64,000 nt of DNA from the NCBI GenBank assembly GCA_963932465.1, contig OZ010792.1, positions 20,105,701 through 20,169,700 of the forward strand. The letters run 5' to 3'. How positions within the stretch are numbered: the stretch's first letter is position 1; the number at the start of each line of letters is the position of its first letter. The notes under the pieces are model-generated. The model had not been told where the DNA came from. It saw only the letters and a list, made by a program, of their open reading frames with translations, and made no database searches. Origin of the DNA: Maratus speciosus (taxonomy: Eukaryota > Arthropoda > Arachnida > Araneae > Salticidae). Below, piece after piece: positions 44,885-56,789 of this stretch. Both the position numbers and the translations under genes were made by a program.

Positions 44885-46209
44885 GTATCTATTATGATTA
44901 TATTTTTTAATTGTACGGCATTAGTAGCAGTTTTTACTTTTGAAGTATGTTATTTAATTGATGAATCGATGTTTTTTTTTGTTTTTTTTTTATGAAAACA
45001 TTTCGCTATAAATTATGTAGAGAGTGAAAAGTTATATACCCTCTCACATTCTTGTGATAGTTCTGTGTTATGTTTGGAAACTAAAGCATTGAGTGATAAC
45101 AGATCCCAGATGCATTCTGTCTAACGTATTTTGCAGTATAATGGGAAATTCTAAAAACGCTTCCGTATAAAGAATTTCGTTACGTCCTCGTGTGATGGAT
45201 CACTTCCATTAACTGAATGCCAAAATTTTTATTCGAGTCTATTTTGGAACGGAAATTTTCTGTATACAGGGAGATAAAAGTCAAAAAATTTAAAAGAATA
45301 AAAAATTTATTAAAATGAGTTAGGTTGGTAAGACATTAAAATTGAAAGATTGCACAATCAAAATTAGTAATATTACGCAAGTAACATTACACGGTTAAAA
45401 TTATTTTAAAAACGCTAAGCATACAATATAAAATGGGAATTTCAAACGACATTAAAAATCGATCTTATAGTAAAATAAATTATTTATGTACACTTTATAA
45501 ATGTAACGTTTATACTAATATAACAGAAATATCATTAGATATAAATATATAGAAATTGATATAATATAATATATAATATAATATAATATAATATAATATA
45601 GTAAATTTTATCTTATAAACTAAGGTTCTTTTTTCCCCGACTGCCAAGAAGGGTTATGTGTTTGACGCACATCTAGGTATGTGGATTTCTTTATACCCTC
45701 GAAACATCCCAACGGCTGGATGGATTTTAATGAATGAGGTCTCTATCGATTCGTCTTAACCGTCCGATGTGTATAGGCTACATTTTATAAATTCAAAATG
45801 GCAGTCGTAAAATACAAAATGGTGGTAGAGACGAAAAAAATTACGCACCCTATTGAGTGGCATATCATTGGATAGGTCTTTCAAAATGAAGACGATTTTT
45901 CATTGACTATTTTACAGTCAGAAGCTCGTTTAAATATTACACAACCTGGAACTTGTGTAGGTAGGATTTCTAGCTTTACTGCAACTCTAACCTCCATAAA
46001 TATCTATTGGTCTCAACAAAACAGTGTTTATTGACAGGGACTAACAATTAAACACAACTTAAAAGTCATCAATACAAGTAAATAAAAAAATATAAAAAAA
46101 AAATAGTTTCACATTGAGGAGAAATAATCAGTTCGCTTTTTACGCGGTTGGGTTTTTTGATTTTTTAAATTTAATTTTTATTTGTTACAAGTTTGAGTTA
46201 ATTGCAGTA

Positions 46210-46243
<34 letters not shown>

Positions 46244-46799
46244 GCCCTTAACAATAAGAATCGATAAAATGTTTAAAATAATGTATAAAGTAGGCCAAGT
46301 TTGGCTGCCAAACAAATTTTCTTAACTCTTTGAAGGGCGAGATTTTTTTTTTTTTATCTCACGTAATTTTAAAATCAATTCTAAGCTGCAACGAATTTTT
46401 GAGGGATGGTTGGATGCAATCGGCCTGACACTGGTTTTGATCGATCTATAAATCTGGTGTTGAACATAATAAAATTCAGAGACATGCGATATTTTAGAAG
46501 AGTTATTCATTTTAATTTTACAAAATAGTACTTTTTTAAGTGCATTTGATATATTAATGGAAATTTATGTATTTGCAATTTAAATTAATTATTTCTCATT
46601 TGTAAAAAAAAGGCCATTATGTTACAAATACTTTGGTGCCCAAAATAAAATATTACAATATTTTAAGAAAGTGATTGCTTAAAATTTCATAAAAATAGTA
46701 CTTTTACAAGGAAATGTGATGTTTTTAAAGGATTTTTAAAAAAAAAAATAAATATGCGTAAAGTAAAGCGGTGAATGTTCCATTATCGGGTCAAAAGCC
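44885..46799. other. No gene seen
   Basis: AT-rich with an AATAT microsatellite (see 45554-45602), a ~28-base T tract (46212-46240) and the dispersed block near 45095-45205. The 62-codon frame at 46322-46510 is not recognisable. Confidence 0.5.
45554..45602. repeat. (AATAT)n microsatellite
   Basis: About nine consecutive AATAT/ATAAT units. Confidence 0.95.
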
Positions 46800-46940
46800 T
46801 TAGAACCCTTTGTTAATTGATGCATTATAGACCAGAAAAAAATACATATCTGAATCTGACATTATCTATATGCAAAATAATACTTTAAAACCCTTTGTTA
46901 AAATTGATGCATTATAGACCAGGAAAAAATATATATGGTA

Positions 46941-47049
46941 TATATGTCGTAGGAAAAAGGGATATGGATTCTCCAATTAGCCGGGCTCTTTGCAAAGAGC
47001 CTAGGCTGTTTGCAAAGAGCCGGATTTCTTAATTAGCCTACGACATATA
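46941..47049. mobile_element. Small palindromic insertion in the minisatellite
   Basis: TATATGTCGTAGG at the left and CCTACGACATATA at the right are perfect inverted repeats. The centre has two overlapping hairpins, GGCTCTTTGCAAAGAGCC and GGCTGTTTGCAAAGAGCC. Removing ~109 bp restores the array period (199 bp becomes 90 bp). A tiny MITE, probably TA-targeting. Confidence 0.8.
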
Positions 47050-47213
47050 TATGAATCTGACATTATCGAAGCAAAACAAAACTTTAAAACCCTTTGTTAA
47101 AATTGATGCATTATAGTCCAGGAAAAAAATATATATCCGAATCTCACATTATTCATAAGCAAAACAAAACTTTAAAACCTTTTGTTAAAATTGATACATT
47201 ATAGACCAGGAAA

Positions 47214-50200
47214 TCTATTATATATATAAAATTCAAATGGAAATTTCGTTCCGAACGCCTAGATTTCGAGTTCTACAGCATGGATTTTTACGGAACCTAT
47301 ACCGTTAGATAGGTATTGTTTCAGGGAAGGTTTTAATCTATAACACGTTATTCTACCTATATTAGTTTTAGAATTATGACGGAAAATTCTGTTATTTTGG
47401 GCGATAAGGTTACCATTTTATTTCTTGGCGAAATTCATCGTTGATAAAAAAAAAATTGAAACGGCTTTTAAACCTCGAAAAATAAAAGAAAAACTGTTAC
47501 TAATTTTTTTTAAATGAAAAGAAAAGAAAAAAAGAAGAAGAAAATCCGTTTTAATGAGTGATAATATTAAAAAACGGAAACATTTAATCAAAACCTGAAA
47601 CAAATATTTGTAATGCTTAAAAATTAATTTAATAAGAAATATTACACTTGATACGCAATATTTGGCTCTTTATCGCTTGCGTTAGATATGGAAACGAATC
47701 TGAAAATTTGATTAGATGAAATTTTAACGACATTTTCTTTCTGTTCTGTTCTTTTCTTTTTTTTATATCTAATTGTTCCATCACGTGACTTATAGAAGAA
47801 ACAAGCAAATGTAATTGTGAGTCACATGTGTAATTACTATTTGTTTCTTTACAATTTTTTATTTTTCTTTTGTCGCCAAACAACGTGATTTTAAGCCAAA
47901 AATGCATAAGCGTGACATTAGCTTGAGGATGTTCTCACAAATGGTGTTTTTTTAGGTGAAAGAGATCATTTTTTTAGTACATTTTCATATTCAATTGTAA
48001 CTTATATAGATATCAGTTAATATTTTAAAAATGGAATCGAATACTTAAATTTCAGTGTGAATTTCTGCCACACATACATATTGTAAAATAATTTCATACT
48101 TTTTAAAATGTTTTTCGCCGTAATTCCGAAAGCATGTGATATTTATAAACTCGAACTCAGATCAACGAATATTACCCATTTTATTTAAGCAAATATTATC
48201 TATTTTCTCAAGTCATATCGCCAATTTCATTTATAGGAAAATTCACAGATTCGAACTCTAGGAAATAAAGATAATTTTTAAGGAAATTTATGTTTTAATA
48301 CATTATTACTATGGAAAAATTCAACATTTTGAAAAAAAAAATTACAAGTCTTTTGTAATTCGTCATTTCTTCTTCGTCGTTCTTCATACTTTCTCCTCTG
48401 TTATGTAATATTTCAAATGATATTGGACTAATTTTCGATCATCGATTCACCGCAAAATCGCATATCTAATATAGTATATAAAATAAAGTCTGGATTAGGG
48501 GACTAATTAACGCACAGCGCAAACTACTGAACCTAAAATCTTGAAAATCGTGGTAAAAATACTTCTTATGACATAAACTTCTGCTAAGAAAGGATATCCT
48601 AAAGTGTCACCCCTAATGGTTTTTGCACGGGGAGGGGAAAAAAATCGAATATCAAAATTATGCGTCAAATGATAGCATATTTTAATGTAGTTTTGTATGC
48701 TGAATCGAATGCTACCAAATAAATTTTTATAAGTCCAACAGTTCATGACACATTTCATATTTTTCTAATTTGGCGGTGTCTTTGACATCTAAACCTCAAA
48801 ATATCTATCATTACATCCGTTACTCTAGCAACGGTAAAAATTCAAATCAACCCTTTTGGCTAAAAAATAAAAACAGCTCTATGAGTTTGAAATAAAAATG
48901 CAAGCATCTTAATTTTTTTTTAAAATAGTGATTTTATGTAAAATAAAAGGGAAAAAAATTACTGAGAATTTAGCGTTATAAAACAAAAATGGAAAAGGTA
49001 CTACTTAGATATTCCGTCGACCAAAAATCTATCGTCAAACTATAAGATTAAATGCCAATAATGGTTGATCGTAAATATCAAATTCACTTGAATTTAAACA
49101 AACTACACGTGTTTACTTCATCAAGTGATTTTAATTTCGACGTTTTATTTGTATTTTTATTAATGTTATACTAATTTATTTGTTATTTCGTTATTTAAAA
49201 TAAAGATTATGTCAATTTATATAATTTGGCGAATGGTTTGGCGATTTATATAATTTGGCGAAATTGGTCGACGAGATAACAAGTAGTACCAATGAAAATA
49301 TTTAAATATGAAAGCAATGTTTGTAACGACTTAAAAATTATTTTCATATATATAAACTCGGTTTATGGCGTCAGATGCCGTCATCCGAAGAATCTACAAG
49401 AGTATTTTTCCATTTTTTCCGGTCATAGGTTCCTCAATGAAAGTGGAATAATATTGTGCGATTTATAAATTGCTCCTCGATAAGAAGAAAAAAATGGGTA
49501 CATTTATAACAACCGTGCGCACATCTCGCTGATAGCATTTTTAAAATTCCCAGTAGCAGTAGTTACATTTTGCGTATGTAAATTAAAAATATTTTTTTGC
49601 TTTTAATTGTGGCATTATTTCCTGTTATTGTTTATCTTTTCAGTTTTTTAAATGAAATTAGTATAAGGCATGCATTTTAAATTAAATGAGTGAAAGGTTT
49701 GTGTTTTAAATGAAAATAATAAAATAAGAATATGCTATGAAAACAATCTTTATTGATTTATTACCTGCGCCCGGCTGACATAAAAGTATCACAAAAGCCA
49801 CATATTCACTTTTCTTTGAGTAGTTGCTCATGAGAATTCAAGTTAACCTTCCGTATTCGGATACTTCACATATTGGTGTATTAGCTTTAATGTTGAAAGC
49901 ATCGTTTTTGTTTGAAGCGAAAACTTTACTATGAATTCTATTACACAAAATCGCATCATCATCATCTACTATATATTTACAACGAAAATTTGTATTTCAT
50001 TCCGATTGTTTATAATACTTTCGTAGGATATACCGCAATTAGTTAGGTAATAATTTTGGAAAGGTTTTAGTGTATACATATTGTTCAAGGGTACTTAGTT
50101 ATAGAGCAACAGTAAAAGTTCAAAAATTAAGTGAACCTGATTATGAAAGTTTAGCCTTTTTAAAAAAATCTACAGAACATATTTTGTTACAAGTGGCCCT

Positions 50201-50531
50201 GTTGCATGACTTTTAGGAATTGTGTTAGTATATACGATTTCATTATATGTTGATTAGTTACAGAGGTATTAATTCCTGTTGTCATAACGGTCTCATTACC
50301 CGACCATAAGTGCGCTGTTTATAATCAACTAAAACAATTACTTCTTAATTTCTAAATTTTGTCCAACGCTTAGATAACATTATATCGCAATGGCGTTCGC
50401 ATCGTTTTCAGTAATGTGCAAGGTCAAGCTGAAGATCCATATTGTTTAAAATACAAGTTCAAATTCACCATTTAGTTTAACACAAGGTTCATTTGGAAAT
50501 ATTGACCAGCGCAGCGGGCATAGCCTGCTAG
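47214..50531 (+). mobile_element. Non-autonomous Helitron (3.3 kb) inserted in the minisatellite
   Basis: Starts TCTATTATATATATAAAATT after A (47213) and ends GCGGGC-ATA-GCCTGC hairpin, then TAG with T following, giving A^TC...CTAG^T. Excising 3,318 bp rejoins the 88-bp array with an 87-bp period across the junction (47197 to 50602). No Rep/helicase or long frame is present; the short frames at 47418-48758 are AT-rich shadows. Internal 49630-49790 is shared with 22620-22780. A second 5'-like end occurs at 49965 and may define a nested ~570-bp element using the same 3' end. Confidence 0.88.
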
Positions 50532-51310
50532 TATATATATATATCTGATTCTGACATTATCTAAATAAAACAAAACTTTAAAACACTTTGTTAAAATTGA
50601 TGCATTATAGTCCAGAAAAAAACATTTATATATCCGAATCTCACATTATTCATAAGCAAAACAAAACTTTAAAACGCTTAGTTTATGATGCATTATAGAC
50701 CAGGAAAAGAATATAATGCATATCGGAATCTGACATTATCTATAAGCAAAAGAGATTTTTAAAACCCTTTATTAAATTTGACGCATTATAGAACAGGAAA
50801 AAAAATATATATCTGATTCTGACATTATCTAAATAAAACAAAACTTTAAAACTATTTGTTAAAATTGATGCATTATAGACCAGGGAAAAATACATATGAT
50901 TGAATCTGACATTATCTATAAGCAAAACAAAACTTTAAAACCCTTTGTTTAAATTCATGCATTATAGACCAGAAATACATATATGTATATATATATATAT
51001 ATACATTCATATATATATATATATATATATATATGAATCTCATATTATCTAATCAAAACAAATCTTTAAAACCCTTTGTTTAAAATTGACGCATTATAGA
51101 CTAGGGAAAAAAAAAATATATATGAATCTGACATTATCTATAAGCAAAACAAAATTTTAAAATCTTTGTTAAAATTGATGCATTATAGACCAGGAAAAAA
51201 TATATAGTATATATATTTTTTTGTTGTTGTTGTTGTTGTTGTTTTGTATCTGAATCTGACATTATCTGAAAGCAAAACAAAATTTTAAAACCCTTTGTTA
51301 ATTAATTCAT

Positions 51311-52357
51311 TATGACCACTTAGTGTATGAAAATTTAACTATATATAGATGCATAGTTTCAAATACTGTTAATAAATTTTTATACAGCGAGGAAAAAACA
51401 TTAAAAAACAAACAACCTGAAAAGAAATCATTCATCATTTGCGAAAGGAATATTTTAAACGTTAATTATGATGTAGCTGTTAGAATCTTAATATTGATAG
51501 TAACATATTTCTTTATAAAAATAATAACGCAAAGGCGTAATTAATCATAAAAGCAAGTAAATTAGTTACTTAAAGTTTCTTTTTTCCGATCACGCAAACT
51601 CACAAGGAAAGAAAAATAATTAACTTACTTTATTAATAAAGTAGATTGGATAAGGATTTTTCTATTAAGACAAAATAACGTTTTTAAGAAAATATATATT
51701 TTTTGCCATGCTTTGCTATAATATAAAGGCATAACAGATTCTGTTAATTTATTTTAACAATACTTATGTTACGTTAAAACAAAGAATAAGTAATTTCCTT
51801 TATTTTGGATGAAAATAATCTTTTACCAAATGCAGGGTTACCGGAAAATACCATAATTGAATTTTTAACACCGCTATCTTCGTATAGTAATATTCGGCTT
51901 ATTTAAATACAGAAAATTTGCAATCAAATAAGGCAAACATTACAATAATGAAAATACTGATATTTAAAAGGGGTATTTCGTTGGCAATTCTGGTTGCATG
52001 TAACACTGCGTTTTGTATAACGGTACGAAATAAAGTAGGACAAACAGGGATAGACAATCCTAGATAATCCATTTCGTTGTGTTTCAGAAAATTCGAAATA
52101 CGCATACGTTGTCTCATAACTCCCTTTTGTTTTTGCACTTTTTTTTACTATTAATTTAACAAAAAAATTCAAAAAAATTTTTTTGCATTTACATTTTTTT
52201 TAATTAATAAGATTTTTTTTTTGTATGATTTTAAAATACTATTGCTTATGTGCAAGTGCCATTGCTTCTGTTTAGTTGATTAATCCAGTGCAATTAGACA
52301 AAATTTTATCAAGTACCGTGGCTGAATAGAAAATAAGAGAAAGAAAAAAGAATTTCA
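51311..52357. other. No gene seen
   Basis: AT-rich. Open frames at 51323-51544 and 51899-52172 lack recognisable motifs. Confidence 0.5.
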
Positions 52358-52500
52358 CACTGTAAATAAAAATGTCTGAAATTCAAACACTTAAGTGTCT
52401 GAAACGGAGTGTTCAATTTTCAGACATTTTAAAATGCCTTAATATTTTCAGACACTTTTTGCGTCTGAATTTCAGACACTTCAAACGACTGAATCGCATC
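52358..52500. repeat. Palindrome cluster with TGTCTGAA / TTCAGACA motifs
   Basis: Starts CACTGTAAATAAAAATG and carries about eight copies of GTCTGAA or its complement plus CACTTAAGTG. Resembles the CACTG-type element at 54967-55213 in layout though not in motif. Probably a MITE end; the other end is not located. Confidence 0.5.
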
Positions 52501-52595
52501 CATTTTTTGTTAGCATAATACGTAGCCATGTTCGACCACGTTGAATCCTGGAAAATATTTGGCTGTGGTACTGCCCCTTCCACCTGCATACAGCC

Positions 52596-52597
<2 letters not shown>

Positions 52598-52630
<33 letters not shown>
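52598..52630. repeat. Poly-T tract (~32 bases)
   Basis: One of several homopolymer runs of 25-45 bases in the window; others are near 17319-17358, 27931-27962, 37787-37828, 40497-40534, 46212-46240 and 52784-52812. Confidence 0.9.
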
Positions 52631-52631
<1 letters not shown>

Positions 52632-52779
52632 TTCTCCCAATTTTGGTATGCAATTTTCGTTAAACTGATAATTTAAATCTTTTACGACATTGTGCTGATT
52701 TTAATCAATATCTTGAACTTCAGGAGTAGAACAAGATTAATGACAAAAAATATTTATCTAAATATTAGATTTTTTTATT

Positions 52780-52813
<34 letters not shown>

Positions 52814-52814
52814 T

Positions 52815-53820
52815 AATCTTATTTCACTTTAAAAGTTCAAAATATTGATTATAATCAGTACAGTTTTGAAACAGATTTAAAATATAAGCTTTACAAATAT
52901 TGCACATCAAATTTGGGGGCTCTGCAATCGTAGGGGAACGGAGCACTCCCCAGTATACCCATTCTTTAATCAAGAAGTTTTTTTTGCCAAAAATTCAACC
53001 CTGCATTATGGTTATCTCAATTGAGATGTTCGGTATTCGGGAGTATCCGTTGTGGAGGTTAATGGACATTCCCGAATAGCGGACACCTCTATTTAACGAA
53101 TACTTTTTTAATCCGCAAGACATACATATTTGCATATTTTTACCTCACAAAAGAAAATAACTCCGTTTATCGGACAAATTCCGCGGTCCCGAAGTGTGTG
53201 CTATTAAGGGCTTTTAAGGTACATGGATAAATATATATTTTTTATAATCTTGTCCTACTCTAACAGTTCAAAATATTTATTATATTCGGTTGAATGTCGA
53301 AAAAGATTTAAAATATCAGATGTACAGAATTTGCAACCCCCCCCCCCAAAAAAAAAAAATGAAAATTCATATAATTTAAAAATTAGATTAAAAAAATTAT
53401 ATTGCCACATAGGCAATTTTACATATACTATATCAGGTGATACAGCTTATTTATACAACAGCTATTTAACTATGAATAAAAAAATAATAATAAATATTCA
53501 ACTTTAATAACATTGAGAAAAAAAATTCTTCGGTATTTTGTTAAATATTTGCATATTAATTTTGTCTTACTCTAAAAGTTCAAAACTTTCATTATAATCA
53601 GTGTAAGATTTAAAATATCAGCTTTACGAAAATTTCATACAACACCCCCCCCCCCCCGAAAAAAAATGAAAATCCTTATCATTTAAAATTAGATTTTTTA
53701 AAAATTTATATATAGCCACATGGGCAACTTTTTATGTAGATCAGAGGGTAATCACAAAAGCTATTCAACTATCAATAAAATTAAATAAATACATATTCCA
53801 TGTTAATAACATGAAGAAAA
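52815..53820 (+). repeat. Tandem repeat, ~313-bp period, two full copies plus one partial
   Basis: TTGTC(C)TACTCTAA(C/A)AGTTCAAAA at 53254 and 53567 begins parallel copies that share a poly-C/poly-A tract (53337-53360, 53646-53666), GCCACAT.GGCAA and AGCTATT.AACTAT. A partial first copy starts near 52824 and is separated by the block at 53030-53215. The frame at 53223-53507 reads the repeat. Confidence 0.8.
53030..53215. mobile_element. Possible pogo/Tigger-like TIR remnant
   Basis: GATGTTCGGTATTCGGGAGT, AGCGGACACCTCTATTTAACG and, at the far side, TTATCGGACAAATTCCGCGG resemble the terminal regions of Tigger/pogo-type elements, and the block separates two copies of the 313-bp repeat. Ends not resolved. 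Confidence 0.35.
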
Positions 53821-54966
53821 GATAACTTATAGTTTCCAAACTTCTTTCGTCTTAAATATATATAGTAACATCTGTCATTTTTTGTATTTTTCGTATAAGC
53901 GCATATAAATAAAGTTATTTTAAGTGCAAAATCTAGTTATAGCCTTTTACTTTTTCCCATTATAAATTTCAAATTGCTTTTTTTATTAAAAATAATCAAA
54001 AAATCAATATTAGAGTGTATTGCAAATCAAATACATATGTATATTTTCACTGGCAGCGTCACATAATAGACGAGTCTCATGTACTTTATCATTTTTTAAT
54101 CTGCGGTTTTATGCCAGGAAGTAAGAAAGCATTTGCTGAAGCTTTTTTTTTTCTTTATTGCCTTGTGGTCGTCGTTTACTGTGAGATAAGAATTAGCTAT
54201 TGAAACTAAAAACTGCCATTGAATATATAATTTGTAATAAAAGACAGCATCATAAGTTTAAAAATATATACTTCTAGAATTAGTGGGGTTTTTTGCGAAC
54301 AGATTCAAAACTAATTGAATTTCATGCAAGATTTTGTACAATAAATAAAATCATAAAATATACTAATTTTAGTACTATAAAGAAATTATGACACTTACTT
54401 CAAACGCTGTTTGCAAGAGGTAAGAAAAATTCCTCGATTTGGAATTTTAAAAACTACCACCGTGCGGGAGAAAGACTTGCATCATTTTAGAAGAAAATTC
54501 CATAATGTATCCGACTAGCCATATTTAAAGAATGAATTGTTTCATCCTCAAAATATGACCCGCCGGACGAAAGTTTTTTTTTTTTTCTTGACAGCTTTGA
54601 CAGGATGAAGACGAATAACACAATATTATTGAAACAATACAAATTAGCACTAAGTCCATTGCACACGCTTTGTAGAGTTCCCGGGTGTAATCTTCAAGTT
54701 GTTGCTTACTCTATCACGCCCTTATATCGACGACAACTTATAAGAGACATCTGATGTCAAGCACACACGTTAGATGTATGTATTCAATTTATAAATAAAC
54801 TAAGTGAATACGAATTATAATACAGTACTTCAAATTCCACAAAAAACGAATTAAAGTACACGCGTACATAAAAACAAACTTTCTGTTTGAATTACAACGT
54901 ATACTAATTCGAACGAAAGGCATCTAAAACGCATGCGCAACTGAGAGTGCACCCTGGTGGTTATTG
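53821..54966. other. No gene seen
   Basis: AT-rich; no credible frame or RNA. Confidence 0.5.
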
Positions 54967-55213
54967 CGTTGAAAGAATCAAAACGTCTTAAATTAAGACA
55001 CGTTTGAAGCAACGAAGTGTCTTAAAATAAGACGTTTTCGGATATTTTAAATACTATTCTCAGTTCATTTACACCATGATCATAGTAAGACACTTATGTA
55101 TGTTAAATTAAGACATCTATAATGTCTTAATTTTCAGATTAAGACACTTAAGTGTCTAAAATTCTTTTAAAGTCACATATGTGTCTAATTTTAAGACGCC
55201 TCTATTTGCAGTG
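54967..55213. repeat. Cluster of short palindromes around GTCTTAA / TTAAGAC
   Basis: GTCTTAAATTAAGAC, AGTGTCTTAAAATAAGAC, AAGACACTTAAGTGTCT and related motifs occur eight or more times in 250 bases. The right edge, read on the minus strand, is CACTGCAAATAGAGG, similar to the start of the cluster at 52358. Probably a MITE with internal satellite-like motifs. Confidence 0.55.
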
Positions 55214-55323
55214 CAGATCTTGCTTAAAGCTGTTCTCAACTGCTCTACTCAGCAAGCGCAAAATGTTTTGACACATATACAAATTCATTTTTTAACGGAA
55301 AGGTATAAAATGGGAAAGCCTGA

Positions 55324-55734
55324 CTATAGAAGCAATTTGGAATAGAACTGTGTTTTCCATTTTTTGATAAAGAAATTACCTATTGAGTTATAAGCGATTT
55401 TGATCACGTGACAAAGACGTTTTTCTCCCTTTGCTGGCTGGTTTTTCTGCTTTCTTCGGGAACATCGGTTCAAAACGTCCACTTTGATACTATTTTCTGA
55501 AAGATCGTTTGGGAAAAAACGGAAAAAAATAGATCGATTATATAGTTCCTGAACAACAACACCTGCCAGTTTCATGCATTTCCGAACAAAAAATAAATTA
55601 AAACTTATGTCATAAAGTTGCCCTTTTTGATTTGAGAACAGCCTTAAAAGTCTATACATATGTAACTTTATAAACTTTTTGGAATTTTCGGACCCCTGCC
55701 CCAGCCCCCTCCTTATGATATCATGCGTTATCAT
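55324..55734 (-). other. Unrecognised 136-codon open frame
   Basis: The longest frame outside the transposon relics: ATG at 55734-55732, stop at 55326-55324. It is basic and rich in Phe, Leu, Asn and Lys, with no signal peptide, transmembrane or motif pattern that I recognise. No splice, promoter or homologous copy supports it. In this base composition a chance frame of this size is plausible. Confidence 0.15.
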
Positions 55735-56119
55735 TCCCCGAGCACCTCCTCCCCCTAAGGATATCGTTATCAGAGGCTAAAAATTATTTTTATTTTTACA
55801 ATTTCGTTCTTTCTTTGTCTCTTTTACGCGTTTGCAATTATATACAGGTACGGTTATACATACATTATTCGCATACTTTACTGATTTAAAGGAAGAGAAG
55901 AAGTTGATAAATATCGCTATAATAAAGGAAAAACTTTGTATTAAATAGTACTTTTAAAAAATACTATTTGAACGTATTTAATAATAGCTTTTTGTTACAT
56001 GATGCATTCAACAGTAATATTGTCTTCTTGCACTTGCCCCCTGAACGGGGGTAAGCAGAACTTCTTATAAACAAAACAGGAGGACAACATTCTTCCGCAT
56101 TTTTTAGGTGCGTTCGCAA
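55735..56119. other. No gene seen
   Basis: AT-rich; contains at 56105-56135 the paralogous empty site for the Helitron at 37452-39041. Confidence 0.5.
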
Positions 56120-56510
56120 TGTAAATACGTAATTAAAATAATAATAATATAAATACACAGCACCTATAGTCGTCGTTCGGACCGTCTGTCCATCCGTCCG
56201 CATATAACAAAGCAAAAACTATCCTACCGAATGGTCTGAAATTTTAAATAAATAACTTTTGCAAAATTTTGTCGAGTCATTTCATTACAGGGACAGTCAA
56301 AAGTTTTCCGTCACATTACGACCAATGGCAAAAAAAATATTTCAAGTGCATTTTAATGATGTTACAGCCTTTCAAATAGAATGAAATGGATATGCACTGA
56401 CGAAGTGCACTAAAATACATTCAATGCAATATGCGGTGCAAAAAATATTTCTAAAACCAGTTATAGTACGAACGCACCTCATTCCCCACGTTTGACGTGC
56501 AATTTCCAAC
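56120..56510 (+). repeat. Dispersed block (paralogue at 43.96-44.39 kb)
   Basis: CACCTATAGTCGTCGTTCGG, the CCGTCC-rich stretch ending GCATATAA, ACCGAATGGT.TGAAATTT and TAGTACGAACGCACCTCATT all recur in order at 43960-44390. Non-coding. Confidence 0.75.
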
Positions 56511-56789
56511 TTGTTACCATAGTAAACATAGCAAGTATCACTTCCATACTGGTTTTTCTAACAACCAATTGTATGCGCATATGGCAAAAGAACAGAAAGG
56601 GATATTAAATATTTTGAAATGAAATGATTTTATATTTCATAAATTTTAATGATTTTATAATTTGAAATAAAATGAAATGATTTATAATATAAAATAAATA
56701 ATATATATGATTTTATAATGATTTTTTAACGGTTTTAAGAATAGCTTTGTATTTCCATAAAAATAGATTACAGACTAAAAAAAAGATAA

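Larger units (their letters stand above)
46800..51310 (+). repeat. 88-bp minisatellite, ~12 copies, split by a Helitron
   Basis: The unit contains AAAACCCTTTGTTAAAATTG, ATGCATTATAGACCAGGAAA and TGAATCTGACATTATCTATA. The GCATTATAG landmark lies at 46822, 46909, 47108, 47197, then 50602, 50690, 50782, 50870, 50959, 51091, 51180 and (degraded) 51305. Spacings are 87-92 bp apart from two inserts (46941-47049 and 47214-50531) and one TA expansion near 51000. Short frames inside (50740-50925) are repeat readings. Confidence 0.95.

Noticed and set aside
46800..51310. CRISPR-like regular spacing of a repeat
   Set aside because: The whole 88-bp unit is repeated, with no unique spacers; it is a minisatellite in eukaryotic DNA.
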